From Planctomycetota bacterium (lineage in GTDB: Bacteria; Planctomycetota; Phycisphaerae; Sedimentisphaerales; Anaerobacaceae), in NCBI GenBank assembly GCA_013349615.1, contig DUZJ01000003.1:21437-85436 (forward strand): a stretch of DNA of 64,000 nucleotides, given 5' to 3'. Each line of letters starts with the position of its first letter. The stretch's first letter is position 1. The notes under the pieces are model-generated. The model was not told where the DNA came from. It searched no databases and saw nothing but the letters and a program-made list of their open reading frames with translations. The position numbers and the translations under genes were made by a program. Shown here piece by piece: positions 42,795-51,023 of this stretch.

Positions 42795-44744
42795 CTACTG
42801 CTGTTCACGCTCCATGATATAAATATTTGCAAACTGAATGGGGTCGCCATGATGCTGCAGCGCTATAGGCCCACGTTTTGGAATTCCCGGAAGGCGAGCA
42901 TTTCGAATCACAGTTTTTCCATTTAGTACGACGGTAACACGGTCACCGATAGCTGTAATCTCGAAGCGGTTCCATCGGCCGATGGGATTGTCGGCATTGA
43001 GGATTGGCGTTGCAGCCTTTCGCACTTCCGGCGGCATATTTTTGTCCGTTCGATAGCCCCAGATTTCACCAGAGCCGACCGGCCAGTTCCAGATATTTAT
43101 CTGGCTCTTGGAACTGCCGCGCAGGTAAATACCACTATCACCTGCGTCCTGCACGGTAGCGGTCAGTCCTTTTCCGTTCGAGTCGGCGGCCTGTGAGCCA
43201 TCGGGCAGAATCACGGGTACAGCTTCGTTTTTCGGTTTGGCTGGAAGCCGCCAATCGACGATGAGGGTGAAGTTTCCGAATTCCTCTTGTGTCCACAAGT
43301 TTTTATCCTGTGCTTCGCTTTTGCCATCGTAATCCAGGACCCAATTCTTTGCCCGCCAATGTCCCTGGTGGCCCCTGGCCTGCTTGAAGCCTCGAAGGTC
43401 CAGGCCATTATAAAGGGAGCGAAAGCCACTTTCTTTCTTTGCAACCTCGTCAGGAGGCGGATTTGAGCTGGGCAGCTCGCGAATACGAATGTTGCGGAAG
43501 TGGACCTCGCTTCCTTCGGCTTCAAGACAGATATATCCTTTGCGCGGCTTTAATTGAGAGCCGCGAGTGACCACTTTGCCATTAACGGCAAGGGCGACTG
43601 CTCCATCTTTACTCTCAAGACGATAATGGTTCCATTGGCCGGCTGGTTTGCATCGCCGTTCACTTGGCAGAGAGCGCATCCAGCCTGTCGGATGAGGCTT
43701 ATCCGGTTTCATAGTAGCGCCGTGGATGGCAAATACATCACCATGGCTTGTATAATTTTCTGTGTTGCGCCCATCAAGAATTTGCACCTCGATGGAACGT
43801 GTGAACGGCTGGCCCGGAGCGGTGAAAGGGTCGGAATGAATAAATAAACCGGCGTTGCCTTTCTCTTTCATGTGACGCCATTCCAGCTCGATGACATAAT
43901 TTTCGTATTGCCTTTTGGTCCGCAGGACGCCGGTTGGGATACCGGTGCAGACGACCATCCCATCCCGGACGGTCCAGGTTTCCGGCGCGCAATTGACATT
44001 TACCCAGCCGTCAAGATTTTTTCCATTGAATAAAGGCACAAACTCCATACCAGCCCCATCCAATTCCTTTATCATAATATTTCGCAGGGTGATATTTCCG
44101 TTTAGGTTTTGAAAGCCGATGTGTCCTTTAAGCGGACGTTTGGCCAGAGCCGGGCCTTTTTGCTGCCGAGCTTTTGTTTCGCGGGAGAGGTCGGCGTCGA
44201 TTATCTTTTCGCCGTTGAGCACGATTGTCACCCGGCTGCCGCGGGCCGTAATCTGCCATGAGTTCCACTGGCCGACCGGGTTGGTGGCAACCTTGCTCGG
44301 GGCAATCTCATCGTAAATCGAGCCGGTACACTGCTCAGTCCTGGCGCTGCCACCGTAATAGACCCGATCATCCACTACCTGAATCTCCATTGCGGTATAG
44401 GCGGGGTCTCCCTGAGGGGGAAAGCGCAATCCAATGCCGCCGTTGCTGCCACGGGTTACCTTGGTGTCGAGCTTCAAGACGAAGTCGCTGTATTCTTTTG
44501 TCGACCTAATCCAAGTGCGTTTGTTCAGGCCGTAGAGAACGCCGCCTTCTATCTTCCACGGTGTACCGCTGACCCTCTGCGGCGTGGCCACATCCGACCA
44601 GTCGCTGACCTTCCAGCCGGCCAGGCTGTCGCCGCCGAATAAAGGCGCAAAACCTTCGTCTGCGGCCAGCAGGATTTTGGCGTTACCTGCAACTATAGCG
44701 TATCCAATCACGCCAATCAGAAAGACAAAATGTAATCGTCTCAT
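42795..44744 (-). CDS. Secreted three-domain DUF1080 protein
   Basis: A 649-residue exported protein with three DUF1080 domains in tandem. They open with GFAPLFGGDSLAGWKV (about 30), EFVPLFNGKNLDGWVN (about 235) and GFRSLYNGLDLRGFKQ (about 430). Each has the expected core, e.g. NGGIGLRFPPQGDP, GNAGLFIHSDP and DSGIYLRGSSKSQINIW, and ends in an FRNI/FANI strand. A triple arrangement is unusual; one or two copies are typical. It may bind or cleave several sites of a polymer. The start at 44744 follows GGGAGG and gives a good signal peptide. It probably shares a transcript with its neighbours. Confidence 0.88.
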   Translation of the reverse strand: MRRLHFVFLIGVIGYAIVAGNAKILLAADEGFAPLFGGDSLAGWKVSDWSDVATPQRVSGTPWKIEGGVLYGLNKRTWIRSTKEYSDFVLKLDTKVTRGSNGGIGLRFPPQGDPAYTAMEIQVVDDRVYYGGSARTEQCTGSIYDEIAPSKVATNPVGQWNSWQITARGSRVTIVLNGEKIIDADLSRETKARQQKGPALAKRPLKGHIGFQNLNGNITLRNIMIKELDGAGMEFVPLFNGKNLDGWVNVNCAPETWTVRDGMVVCTGIPTGVLRTKRQYENYVIELEWRHMKEKGNAGLFIHSDPFTAPGQPFTRSIEVQILDGRNTENYTSHGDVFAIHGATMKPDKPHPTGWMRSLPSERRCKPAGQWNHYRLESKDGAVALAVNGKVVTRGSQLKPRKGYICLEAEGSEVHFRNIRIRELPSSNPPPDEVAKKESGFRSLYNGLDLRGFKQARGHQGHWRAKNWVLDYDGKSEAQDKNLWTQEEFGNFTLIVDWRLPAKPKNEAVPVILPDGSQAADSNGKGLTATVQDAGDSGIYLRGSSKSQINIWNWPVGSGEIWGYRTDKNMPPEVRKAATPILNADNPIGRWNRFEITAIGDRVTVVLNGKTVIRNARLPGIPKRGPIALQHHGDPIQFANIYIMEREQQ

Positions 44745-44806
44745 CGTAAAACCTCCCTTATAAATGTTTGTTAAGTCTACTGCAAGGATGCATCTGTACA
44801 TCCTTC

Positions 44807-46498
44807 TTATTTCTTATTCCGGTAGTCGGTTACAAGGTCTCCAAACGGCGCAAGCAGCTTATATTTGTTCCTCCATGTTGTATACATAATTCCACACGCC
44901 CCGGGGGTATGCTCTAAGGCTTCAAGCCATCCTCTGGGATTGTCAAGGTTATCGCCATCATAATAAGCGCCCGCTAAAGTTTTGAAACCCAAAGAAGAGA
45001 AAAACTTAAGACTCTCAATGCGCTTTCTGTAATACCAGCAAACGATGACGAGGTCTTTGGGTACGTAGTTCCAGGAGCCTGCAAAGTCACCTTCAACGAG
45101 GTAGTAATTGTCATGAGCATTGTGGTTTGGGTCAAGCATGTCCGACCATATAAGAACCTCGGCATCCGGATTCACCTCGCGGATTATCTCGACCTGTTTC
45201 GTTACACAGTCCCCGAGTATCTGCGCCATTGTCATTTTGCGTTTTTTGCATGCCCGGCACGTTCCTCCGGCCCTTATCTCGTCCATGCTGAGCAGATACC
45301 TGGCCGGCGCAAGGTGCTCATGTATGAGTTTCGCCTGGTTTTTCCAAATTTCATAAACTTTTGGTTCCGACATGCAGGCAGTAACCTGACCTCTGTTTAT
45401 TGCCATTCCATGGTAGTAGGTGACTCTTAAATGCTCACCATTCTTAATTGTGCCTGCCGGAAGTATCTTTATCGCCGGAGGGTCATGATCGAATCTGAAG
45501 TTCAGTCTCTGGTCTGTTATCGCAGCGAAATCCTTACCTTCCTTATAAATCATTCCTGTCTCTTCGCTTCTAACCGTTACAGGCGTTCCGGGCCGTCTTA
45601 TAACATTAAGAAGCCCAACTTCTTCGACCTGGAGGTCATCAATCCAGAAGCGGCCTGATTTGCCTCCCCAAACACCCAGATATACCCTGACTCTGTCGTA
45701 GTTAAGACTGTTGAAACCCATAACGACATTTCGCCAGTTGGTGGTTGATGGGACAGTTGGGTCCCAGGGGGCGAGATTACGTCCATCAGGGCTTAAAACA
45801 GATATACGGAAGGAGCCTTCGGGCTCAAGCTGCTCGGTCCTGACCCAACAGCTTATTCTATAACAACGGTGCGGATGGACTTTGAGCTCCTGCATCACTC
45901 TTGCGTGTCCGTGTTCGTACTTACCGAAATTCTCAAATCTCAGGGATGCTTTTGGGCTTTTGAAAATCCTTCTGTCCCTAAACGAGACCTCGCCTGGTCT
46001 ATCGTGGAATCTGTATCCCGTAAGACGGTTCCCGTCGTATTTCTCAAAGCCTGCGTTTTGAACCTTAACGGCAGGGTCGGGGACCAGATGAGCCTGGCCG
46101 CTTTCCACAACAAACAGAGCATCTTTGACAAGAATTCCCGCTGATAAGTTCCTGTCTTGAGCGAGGATGGAACCTCCATATCCAACAGAAAATACTATCG
46201 GGATTATCTCAATGTTGGACTGCCTGCAGATTTGCGCGACCTCGCTAAGCCTTTCGAAGTAATGCCGGGGTCGGCGGTCGAGCCTGTCAAGTCCTGCGGC
46301 AAGAACCATACCATTTAGACCGTGCTCAGAAGCGGTCCTGACTATGCTCTTTATATCCACTACATCGCTGTCTCTGTTCAGTGACCTTGAGACATAGACC
46401 CAGCGATTCGGATAATCTTTGCCTTGACATAGCGAACAGAGCAAAGTCAGGAACAATGTAAGCGTCAAACATCTCATTACGTTGACCATTGGTCGCAT
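44807..46498 (-). CDS. Secreted glycosidase-like protein (GH20-like barrel with carbohydrate-binding insert)
   Basis: A 563-residue protein with a signal peptide ending SLCQG. The first part (SIVRTASEHGLNGMVLAAGLDRL) and the last part (ARYLLSMDEIRAGGTCRAC; EVLIWSDMLDPNHN; IVCWYY) look like the strands of a TIM barrel. DE in SMDEIRAGG resembles the catalytic pair of GH20 hexosaminidases. Between them a ~200-residue beta-rich insert (NAGFEKYDG, WVRTEQLEPEGSFRISVL, FWIDDLQVEEV) resembles a carbohydrate-binding module. The family assignment is tentative. AGGA precedes the ATG, with a promoter just upstream. Confidence 0.55.
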   Translation of the reverse strand: MRPMVNVMRCLTLTLFLTLLCSLCQGKDYPNRWVYVSRSLNRDSDVVDIKSIVRTASEHGLNGMVLAAGLDRLDRRPRHYFERLSEVAQICRQSNIEIIPIVFSVGYGGSILAQDRNLSAGILVKDALFVVESGQAHLVPDPAVKVQNAGFEKYDGNRLTGYRFHDRPGEVSFRDRRIFKSPKASLRFENFGKYEHGHARVMQELKVHPHRCYRISCWVRTEQLEPEGSFRISVLSPDGRNLAPWDPTVPSTTNWRNVVMGFNSLNYDRVRVYLGVWGGKSGRFWIDDLQVEEVGLLNVIRRPGTPVTVRSEETGMIYKEGKDFAAITDQRLNFRFDHDPPAIKILPAGTIKNGEHLRVTYYHGMAINRGQVTACMSEPKVYEIWKNQAKLIHEHLAPARYLLSMDEIRAGGTCRACKKRKMTMAQILGDCVTKQVEIIREVNPDAEVLIWSDMLDPNHNAHDNYYLVEGDFAGSWNYVPKDLVIVCWYYRKRIESLKFFSSLGFKTLAGAYYDGDNLDNPRGWLEALEHTPGACGIMYTTWRNKYKLLAPFGDLVTDYRNKK

Positions 46499-46524
46499 TT
46501 TTTCCTAATGAATTACGAATCCAT

Positions 46525-46554
46525 ATAATACCCGAATCGAACGCCTGATGTCAA
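46525..46554 (-). promoter_or_regulatory. Sigma70-type promoter of the GH20-like gene
   Basis: On the minus strand TTGACA, 18 bases, TATTAT, only 27 bases before the ATG at 46498. It would also serve the DUF1080 and STN genes downstream. Confidence 0.5.
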
Positions 46555-46680
46555 CAGTTTTTTGCGAAACCCGACATGGCACTTCGCAGAGTAAGAGAGC
46601 ACTCGGCTTTTTGCTTCGCGCAGGGCAAAGTTATTTACTTTGCACAGCTTAATCCACCACTATCAGTTCGTAATAATTTC

Positions 46681-47991
46681 CTACTTGGCCTTATCGGAGA
46701 AGATTGGGATAAGCACAACGTTGCGATATTCTACGCGGCTGCCAGAAGCCTCAAAACCGATCTTTCCAGGCATTTGCTCACAACCCGTTCCCGTGGCTCG
46801 AAGGACGCCGTTAACCCTGACCTCAAGCTGTCCTTTATTCAACACGATCTCACATTCATTCCAGAACCTCTCAGGCATCCGTCTAAACGGCACAGCAGGC
46901 CTGTGCCATTTGCGCAGCTCCAGTAGGAAGTTTGCGTCAGGTCCAACCTGATCGAAATCGTCGCCTTTGCCGTAGATACGGATACCCTTTGGGTGGGTCC
47001 GGCCCGAATCCGCGAAGCGCAATAGTACTGCGGCTTCCTGCTCGCCTCGCTTGCGATATTGAAATCGCAGCACATAGTGAGTGTAATCGTCCTTTGTGCG
47101 GATGTTTGGGGTGGGGTGTCTCTGAGACCCGCCCTTGTTTACAAGCACACCGTCTTCTACGCTCCATTGGTTTTCGGCTTCGTCGCCGGCAAAGGTCCAG
47201 CCGGTAAAGTCCTGGCCGTTGAACAAAGCTTTGGCTTGCACGAAGTTTGTTTTTAACTTCCTGATGCGAATGTCTTTGAACTCATTTAGAAACGGCCCGC
47301 GGCCGGAGTGAACCTGCAACCCGAGCACGCCTTCCCGACGTGCTTCACGGCTGTTGTCAATGAACTCGACTACGGGGTAGCCGTTGATTCTGTGCAAGAT
47401 GTGCGAGCCACGGGCGATGACCGTAAACTCATTCCACTGCTTCGGCTTGTAGTAGCCGGACTTGTAAAGGACGTCTTTATCTACGACCGAGCCGACAGTC
47501 TTTGTAACGTTCTCGTCGCCGCTGACCACGACAAACTGGCTGGGTTGTGCACCGGTTTTTCCCCAGTTATACAAGCTGCCCATCCACCCTTTGGCGATGT
47601 CGTGCTGATATCCGCGTATGGTCCATTTCAAGTCTTCACCGTTTCTGTCTGTAAGTACAGGCTCAGCGCGGTAATCAATGCCCGAATTGCCCACAGTTGA
47701 ACGAAGCTTCACGTGCAGCTCAAAGTCGCGGACCTTTCCGCCCTGCCAGAGCAGGTACGAGTGATTTTTCACGGGAATCCCCGGATTTACCTGTGCAACG
47801 ACGACGCCATCCTTTACAGACCAAAAACGCGGTTCGCCATCCCATCCGGTCAGGTCCCTTCCGTTGAAGATTGGAACGAATCCTGCTTTGCTCCGGTCCG
47901 CTCCTACTTTGTCACTTTCAACAGCTCGCCCACAATTGGCGGATAATACCAACATTATTATAGAGGTAACAATGACGAATCTGCGCAACAT
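46681..47991 (-). CDS. Secreted two-domain DUF1080 protein
   Basis: A 436-residue exported protein with two DUF1080 domains opening GFVPIFNGRDLTGWDG (about 37) and AKALFNGQDFTGWTFAG (about 240). The first has GNSGIDYRAEP, the second AAVLLRFADSG. A hydrophobic signal runs to about residue 22; ANCGRA is a poor lipobox. Start 47991 has GGAG six bases ahead; 48012 is an alternative. It lies in the same strand run as the aldo/keto reductase upstream and the GH20-like gene downstream. Confidence 0.88.
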   Translation of the reverse strand: MLRRFVIVTSIIMLVLSANCGRAVESDKVGADRSKAGFVPIFNGRDLTGWDGEPRFWSVKDGVVVAQVNPGIPVKNHSYLLWQGGKVRDFELHVKLRSTVGNSGIDYRAEPVLTDRNGEDLKWTIRGYQHDIAKGWMGSLYNWGKTGAQPSQFVVVSGDENVTKTVGSVVDKDVLYKSGYYKPKQWNEFTVIARGSHILHRINGYPVVEFIDNSREARREGVLGLQVHSGRGPFLNEFKDIRIRKLKTNFVQAKALFNGQDFTGWTFAGDEAENQWSVEDGVLVNKGGSQRHPTPNIRTKDDYTHYVLRFQYRKRGEQEAAVLLRFADSGRTHPKGIRIYGKGDDFDQVGPDANFLLELRKWHRPAVPFRRMPERFWNECEIVLNKGQLEVRVNGVLRATGTGCEQMPGKIGFEASGSRVEYRNVVLIPIFSDKAK

Positions 47992-48129
47992 GATTGTCTC
48001 CTGAGCACACATAAGCTAAACAACCCCGCAATAAATTGCGTGGCTAATTACCCTGGATTCCTGCCCCCCCAATTAGGTAGGGGCACGTTTCGCAGGAATG
48101 ACAACAAAGCGTCGCCGTGCTGCCGACGG

Positions 48130-49299
48130 CTAAACGACTTGCCAGTCTCGGAGCCAGGCGTATTCCTTCGGCAACACAGCCCATCGCTCGTCCGTCATTC
48201 GTTCAAGCCATTCTTTGTCCGCCGCCGTCTGCCCAAACGGGCGCGTGTACGAAGCCCTTGCAGCATTCTCGACCTCGTAAACCGTCGACAACCCCGGCAT
48301 AACGGATGTAACGGCATCGTTGAGATTCAGGATGCACTGAAGGGTGAGCCTGACCAGGTCGTGGTCTTCCTTACTGCCTGCGCCCAACTTTGGTTTATCA
48401 TTGCTCTTTAAGAGCCTGACGCCGAAGAAGGGTTTTATGGTAATCAGACCCACATCCTGTTCGGTGAGCGACTGGAATATGCTCTTGTGCTCGAGGCCGT
48501 AGCCTGCGTCGACCTCTTTAATATTGTCCTTAGTTGGAGGCTTGCCTCTCTCCTGAGTTTTAGCTGTGCAGGGGAAAATGAACATCTCAACCTCGGGGAA
48601 TTTTTCAATGACATGCTGTGCCCAGGGACGGCTGTGAGATGAGATGCCGAGGTGCATTACCTTTCCCTCCTTGTGGAGCTTCCGGAAGGCCTCTATGCAA
48701 ACCAGCACATCGGCGTCCGTGTTGGTTCCGTCCATCTTGGCCTGAATCCGCCAGATGTCAAGGTAATCGGTCCCGATGTTACGCAGGCACTCTTCGACGT
48801 TGTGGAGCTGGGACTTGACGTTGCAGTACTTGTCGCGTCGCGGACAAAGCTTGGAATCGTCGGCTCCAACAATCATCTTTTCCCGACGGCCCTTCAGTGC
48901 CGCGCCGAAGGCGATACATTCTTCCGAGCCGGTAATATCAAGATAGTTCATTCCACAATCTATGGCCTTAGAGACCACTTCGGTACGGTTTTTGGCGATA
49001 TTATCCGATATGCCGTTTTTTATAAATTTTCCCCACCACCATCCGCCGCTACGGTCCCTCCATGGCGCCCTCCAGTGTCCGCCAAGGCTGACTTCGGATA
49101 TCATCAGGTTCGTCTTGCCCAGTCGGCGGTAGTGCATCTTAGGGTTGTAATTGAGAATCTTCGATGTATCTATTTTCTTTTTACCGCCCTGTTTTGTAGA
49201 GGCGTGTCCCTTGCCGGCCAAAGCACCGGCAATCGTCCCGGCGGTAGTGAGAGAAGCTTTGTGGATAAAGTCGCGTCTGGAAAGTTTATCGTTATTCAT
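48130..49299 (-). CDS. Tat-exported aldo/keto reductase-like protein with altered catalytic tetrad
   Basis: A 389-residue protein with twin-arginine signal SRRDFIHKA (7-15). The barrel shows typical AKR strands (YRRLGKTNLMISEVSLGG, GMNYLDITGSEE, TDYLDIWRIQAKMD, GKVMHLGISSHSRP). The usual Asp-Tyr-Lys-His tetrad appears as Asp121, Glu126 (Tyr position), Lys150 and Gln186 (His position). A normal ketone reductase mechanism is therefore doubtful. The relative order of strands is intact, so the protein is probably functional in some other way. AAAGGG precedes the ATG. Confidence 0.82.
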   Translation of the reverse strand: MNNDKLSRRDFIHKASLTTAGTIAGALAGKGHASTKQGGKKKIDTSKILNYNPKMHYRRLGKTNLMISEVSLGGHWRAPWRDRSGGWWWGKFIKNGISDNIAKNRTEVVSKAIDCGMNYLDITGSEECIAFGAALKGRREKMIVGADDSKLCPRRDKYCNVKSQLHNVEECLRNIGTDYLDIWRIQAKMDGTNTDADVLVCIEAFRKLHKEGKVMHLGISSHSRPWAQHVIEKFPEVEMFIFPCTAKTQERGKPPTKDNIKEVDAGYGLEHKSIFQSLTEQDVGLITIKPFFGVRLLKSNDKPKLGAGSKEDHDLVRLTLQCILNLNDAVTSVMPGLSTVYEVENAARASYTRPFGQTAADKEWLERMTDERWAVLPKEYAWLRDWQVV

Positions 49300-49418
49300 A
49301 GGTTTGCCCTTTCCAAATTACCTCAACAATTGGCAGATAGCCTTTGCACAGTTCTTTCAACCAATATAATAATATTTTCATCACGCCCTCCACTGGCAAA
49401 GTTTCTAAAAGTTCTATG

Positions 49419-49446
49419 ATTGTATACTTTCCAAGCTGAAAGTCAA
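49419..49446 (-). promoter_or_regulatory. Sigma70-type promoter of the aldo/keto reductase gene
   Basis: On the minus strand CCTTGACTTTC, 16-base spacer from TTGACT, then TACAAT, 120 bases before the ATG at 49299. Confidence 0.55.
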
Positions 49447-49504
49447 GGAAAAACAAACGTATTTGGGGGATTAAAAAGGTGGATTAAGGGCCAACAACCT
49501 TTTT

Positions 49505-49620
49505 CGAAAGGAAAAAAAGGGGAGACAAAGGCAATTTTATAGCGAATACTTCGTCACCCTGTCTCCCTGCTGCGATGTGCCTTTATCTTTAAGTGGGCGA
49601 AACCGCCCGGACGCACTCGC
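49505..49620 (-). ncRNA. Candidate structured RNA / attenuator
   Basis: On the minus strand there is a hairpin CGGGCGGTTTCGCCC-type (49595-49608), then two interleaved helices. One is 49578-49584 with 49527-49533 (AAAGGCA/TGCCTTT), the other 49560-49567 with 49520-49527 (GGGAGACA/TGTCTCCC). The latter is followed by CCTTTTTTTCC, like an intrinsic terminator. The two helices overlap by one base and can form a pseudoknot or compete. Location: between the DUF362 gene and the promoter of the aldo/keto reductase gene. No known class recognised. Confidence 0.4.
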
Positions 49621-49716
49621 AACATATATACTACAACACAAATCAAACCGCTCGTCAATAAAATATTACAAAATTGAATTTTTTCTCAACATCAATATAC
49701 AAGCCGAGCAGGAGCA

Positions 49717-50793
49717 CTAATCAATCTCTATAAGCTGATAATCGGTAGTGCCCAGGCCGATATGCTCCGCGTGCTCAATCTGATAACGAGGGTCAAGCTT
49801 ATCTTTTCCCAATAACTGAGGTATTGTTTTGCCACTTCTGCTCTGGACGATATCTATTGAAGCCTTGTCCACTGCTACCGGGTCGGTTGAGGCAAATATG
49901 CCAATATCATCCACGATTTTGGACATATCCTGCCTGTCGAAACAATCGCAGTCACCGGTAACGGAAATAACAAAATTAAAGAACACTGCCCGGTTTTCCT
50001 TGCCCTTTACGACACCAAGCGCATGCTCGGCGATGTTCTTTTGCAGTATCCGGTCCTCAGCACCCCAGTCATATTTGACAGCACCAAACCTGCATACGGC
50101 CACGCACTCGCCGCAGCCGATACACTTGTCGCTGTCGATATTTGCCTTGACGTCACCGAGCGTAATTGCTTCAGCCGGGCAGTGGTCGAAACAATCTCCA
50201 CAAAGCGTGCAATCGTTACTGACGTTTGGCCTCATTGCTGAATGCTGCCTCATTTTGCCCTTTCGGCTTGAACAACCCATTCCAAGCGTTTTCAAGGTGG
50301 CCGCTGCACAGGCGGCGGGGTGGCCGGTAAAGTGAGCAACCGAAAGAATCGACTGGCACCTTACGATATCGGATGCAATTAAAACTTCCTTATTCAGCTC
50401 ACCATCAATTTGTACAGACGTCTCGGACGTGCCGAACAATCCATCGGGAGCAATAAACGGTATTCCAAGGACGGAAATATTAAAACCATGCTCATTTGCC
50501 AAAATGGCGTGGTCGATAGCATTGTGCCTTCGGCCTGTGTATAAAGCGCTGGTGTCAGCAATAAACGGTTTGGTTTTGAGCGCAAGCAGCTCCTGCACCA
50601 GCCCCTTAATACACGGTGACTTTATATATGTATTGTTGGGCGGCTCGCCAACATGGACTTTGACCGCGGTAAAATCGCCCTGCTTAAAGCAAGTTGCAAA
50701 GCCGGCTGCCTTAAACAATTGGCGGGCCTTTTGTGAAATTAGCTCTTGGCCATCACTTATTGCTGTTTTGATGAAAAAAACCTTTGAACTCAT
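49717..50793 (-). CDS. DUF362 protein with two [4Fe-4S] clusters
   Basis: A 358-residue protein. The N-terminal ~180 residues and the end are DUF362 (KVFFIKTAISDGQ; FTAVKVHVGEPPNNTYI; LSVAHFTGHPAACAAATLKTLGMG; STDPVAVDKASIDIV). Two ferredoxin motifs, CTLCGDCFDHCP and CIGCGECVAVC, are inserted at about 195-245. It is probably a cytoplasmic electron-transfer or Fe-S-dependent enzyme; the family is uncharacterised. Start MSSKVFFIK at 50793 fits the family; the frame extends to 50829. Confidence 0.88.
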   Translation of the reverse strand: MSSKVFFIKTAISDGQELISQKARQLFKAAGFATCFKQGDFTAVKVHVGEPPNNTYIKSPCIKGLVQELLALKTKPFIADTSALYTGRRHNAIDHAILANEHGFNISVLGIPFIAPDGLFGTSETSVQIDGELNKEVLIASDIVRCQSILSVAHFTGHPAACAAATLKTLGMGCSSRKGKMRQHSAMRPNVSNDCTLCGDCFDHCPAEAITLGDVKANIDSDKCIGCGECVAVCRFGAVKYDWGAEDRILQKNIAEHALGVVKGKENRAVFFNFVISVTGDCDCFDRQDMSKIVDDIGIFASTDPVAVDKASIDIVQSRSGKTIPQLLGKDKLDPRYQIEHAEHIGLGTTDYQLIEID

Positions 50794-50911
50794 AGCAGAA
50801 ATCCGATAAGAAATCTTTCCATTTTTCATCCAAAAACAATCGCAGCTATTGTACTATTGTTTCCTGCGACTTCAAGCTGCTATTACCTAATCAAAAAGCC
50901 GAACTTTGGCA

Positions 50912-50938
50912 TTGACACCAGCGATGCAGCAGTATACT
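50912..50938 (+). promoter_or_regulatory. Sigma70-type promoter of the FG-GAP lyase-like gene
   Basis: Perfect TTGACA, 15-base spacer, TATACT, about 85 bases before the ATG at 51024. The spacer is shorter than ideal. Confidence 0.4.
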
Positions 50939-51023
50939 CTTGATTAAAATGTTGAGCAGCATTGCAGGCGATAGTTTAAATGGAAATGTCGGACAAATAA
51001 TTTAGTTAAGGGAGTGAAATGTT

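Noticed and set aside
20832..49299. Single polysaccharide utilisation locus
   Set aside because: No SusC/SusD-like pair or transporter is present, and the carbohydrate genes are split by the defence island and repeats, so one coordinated locus is not supported.
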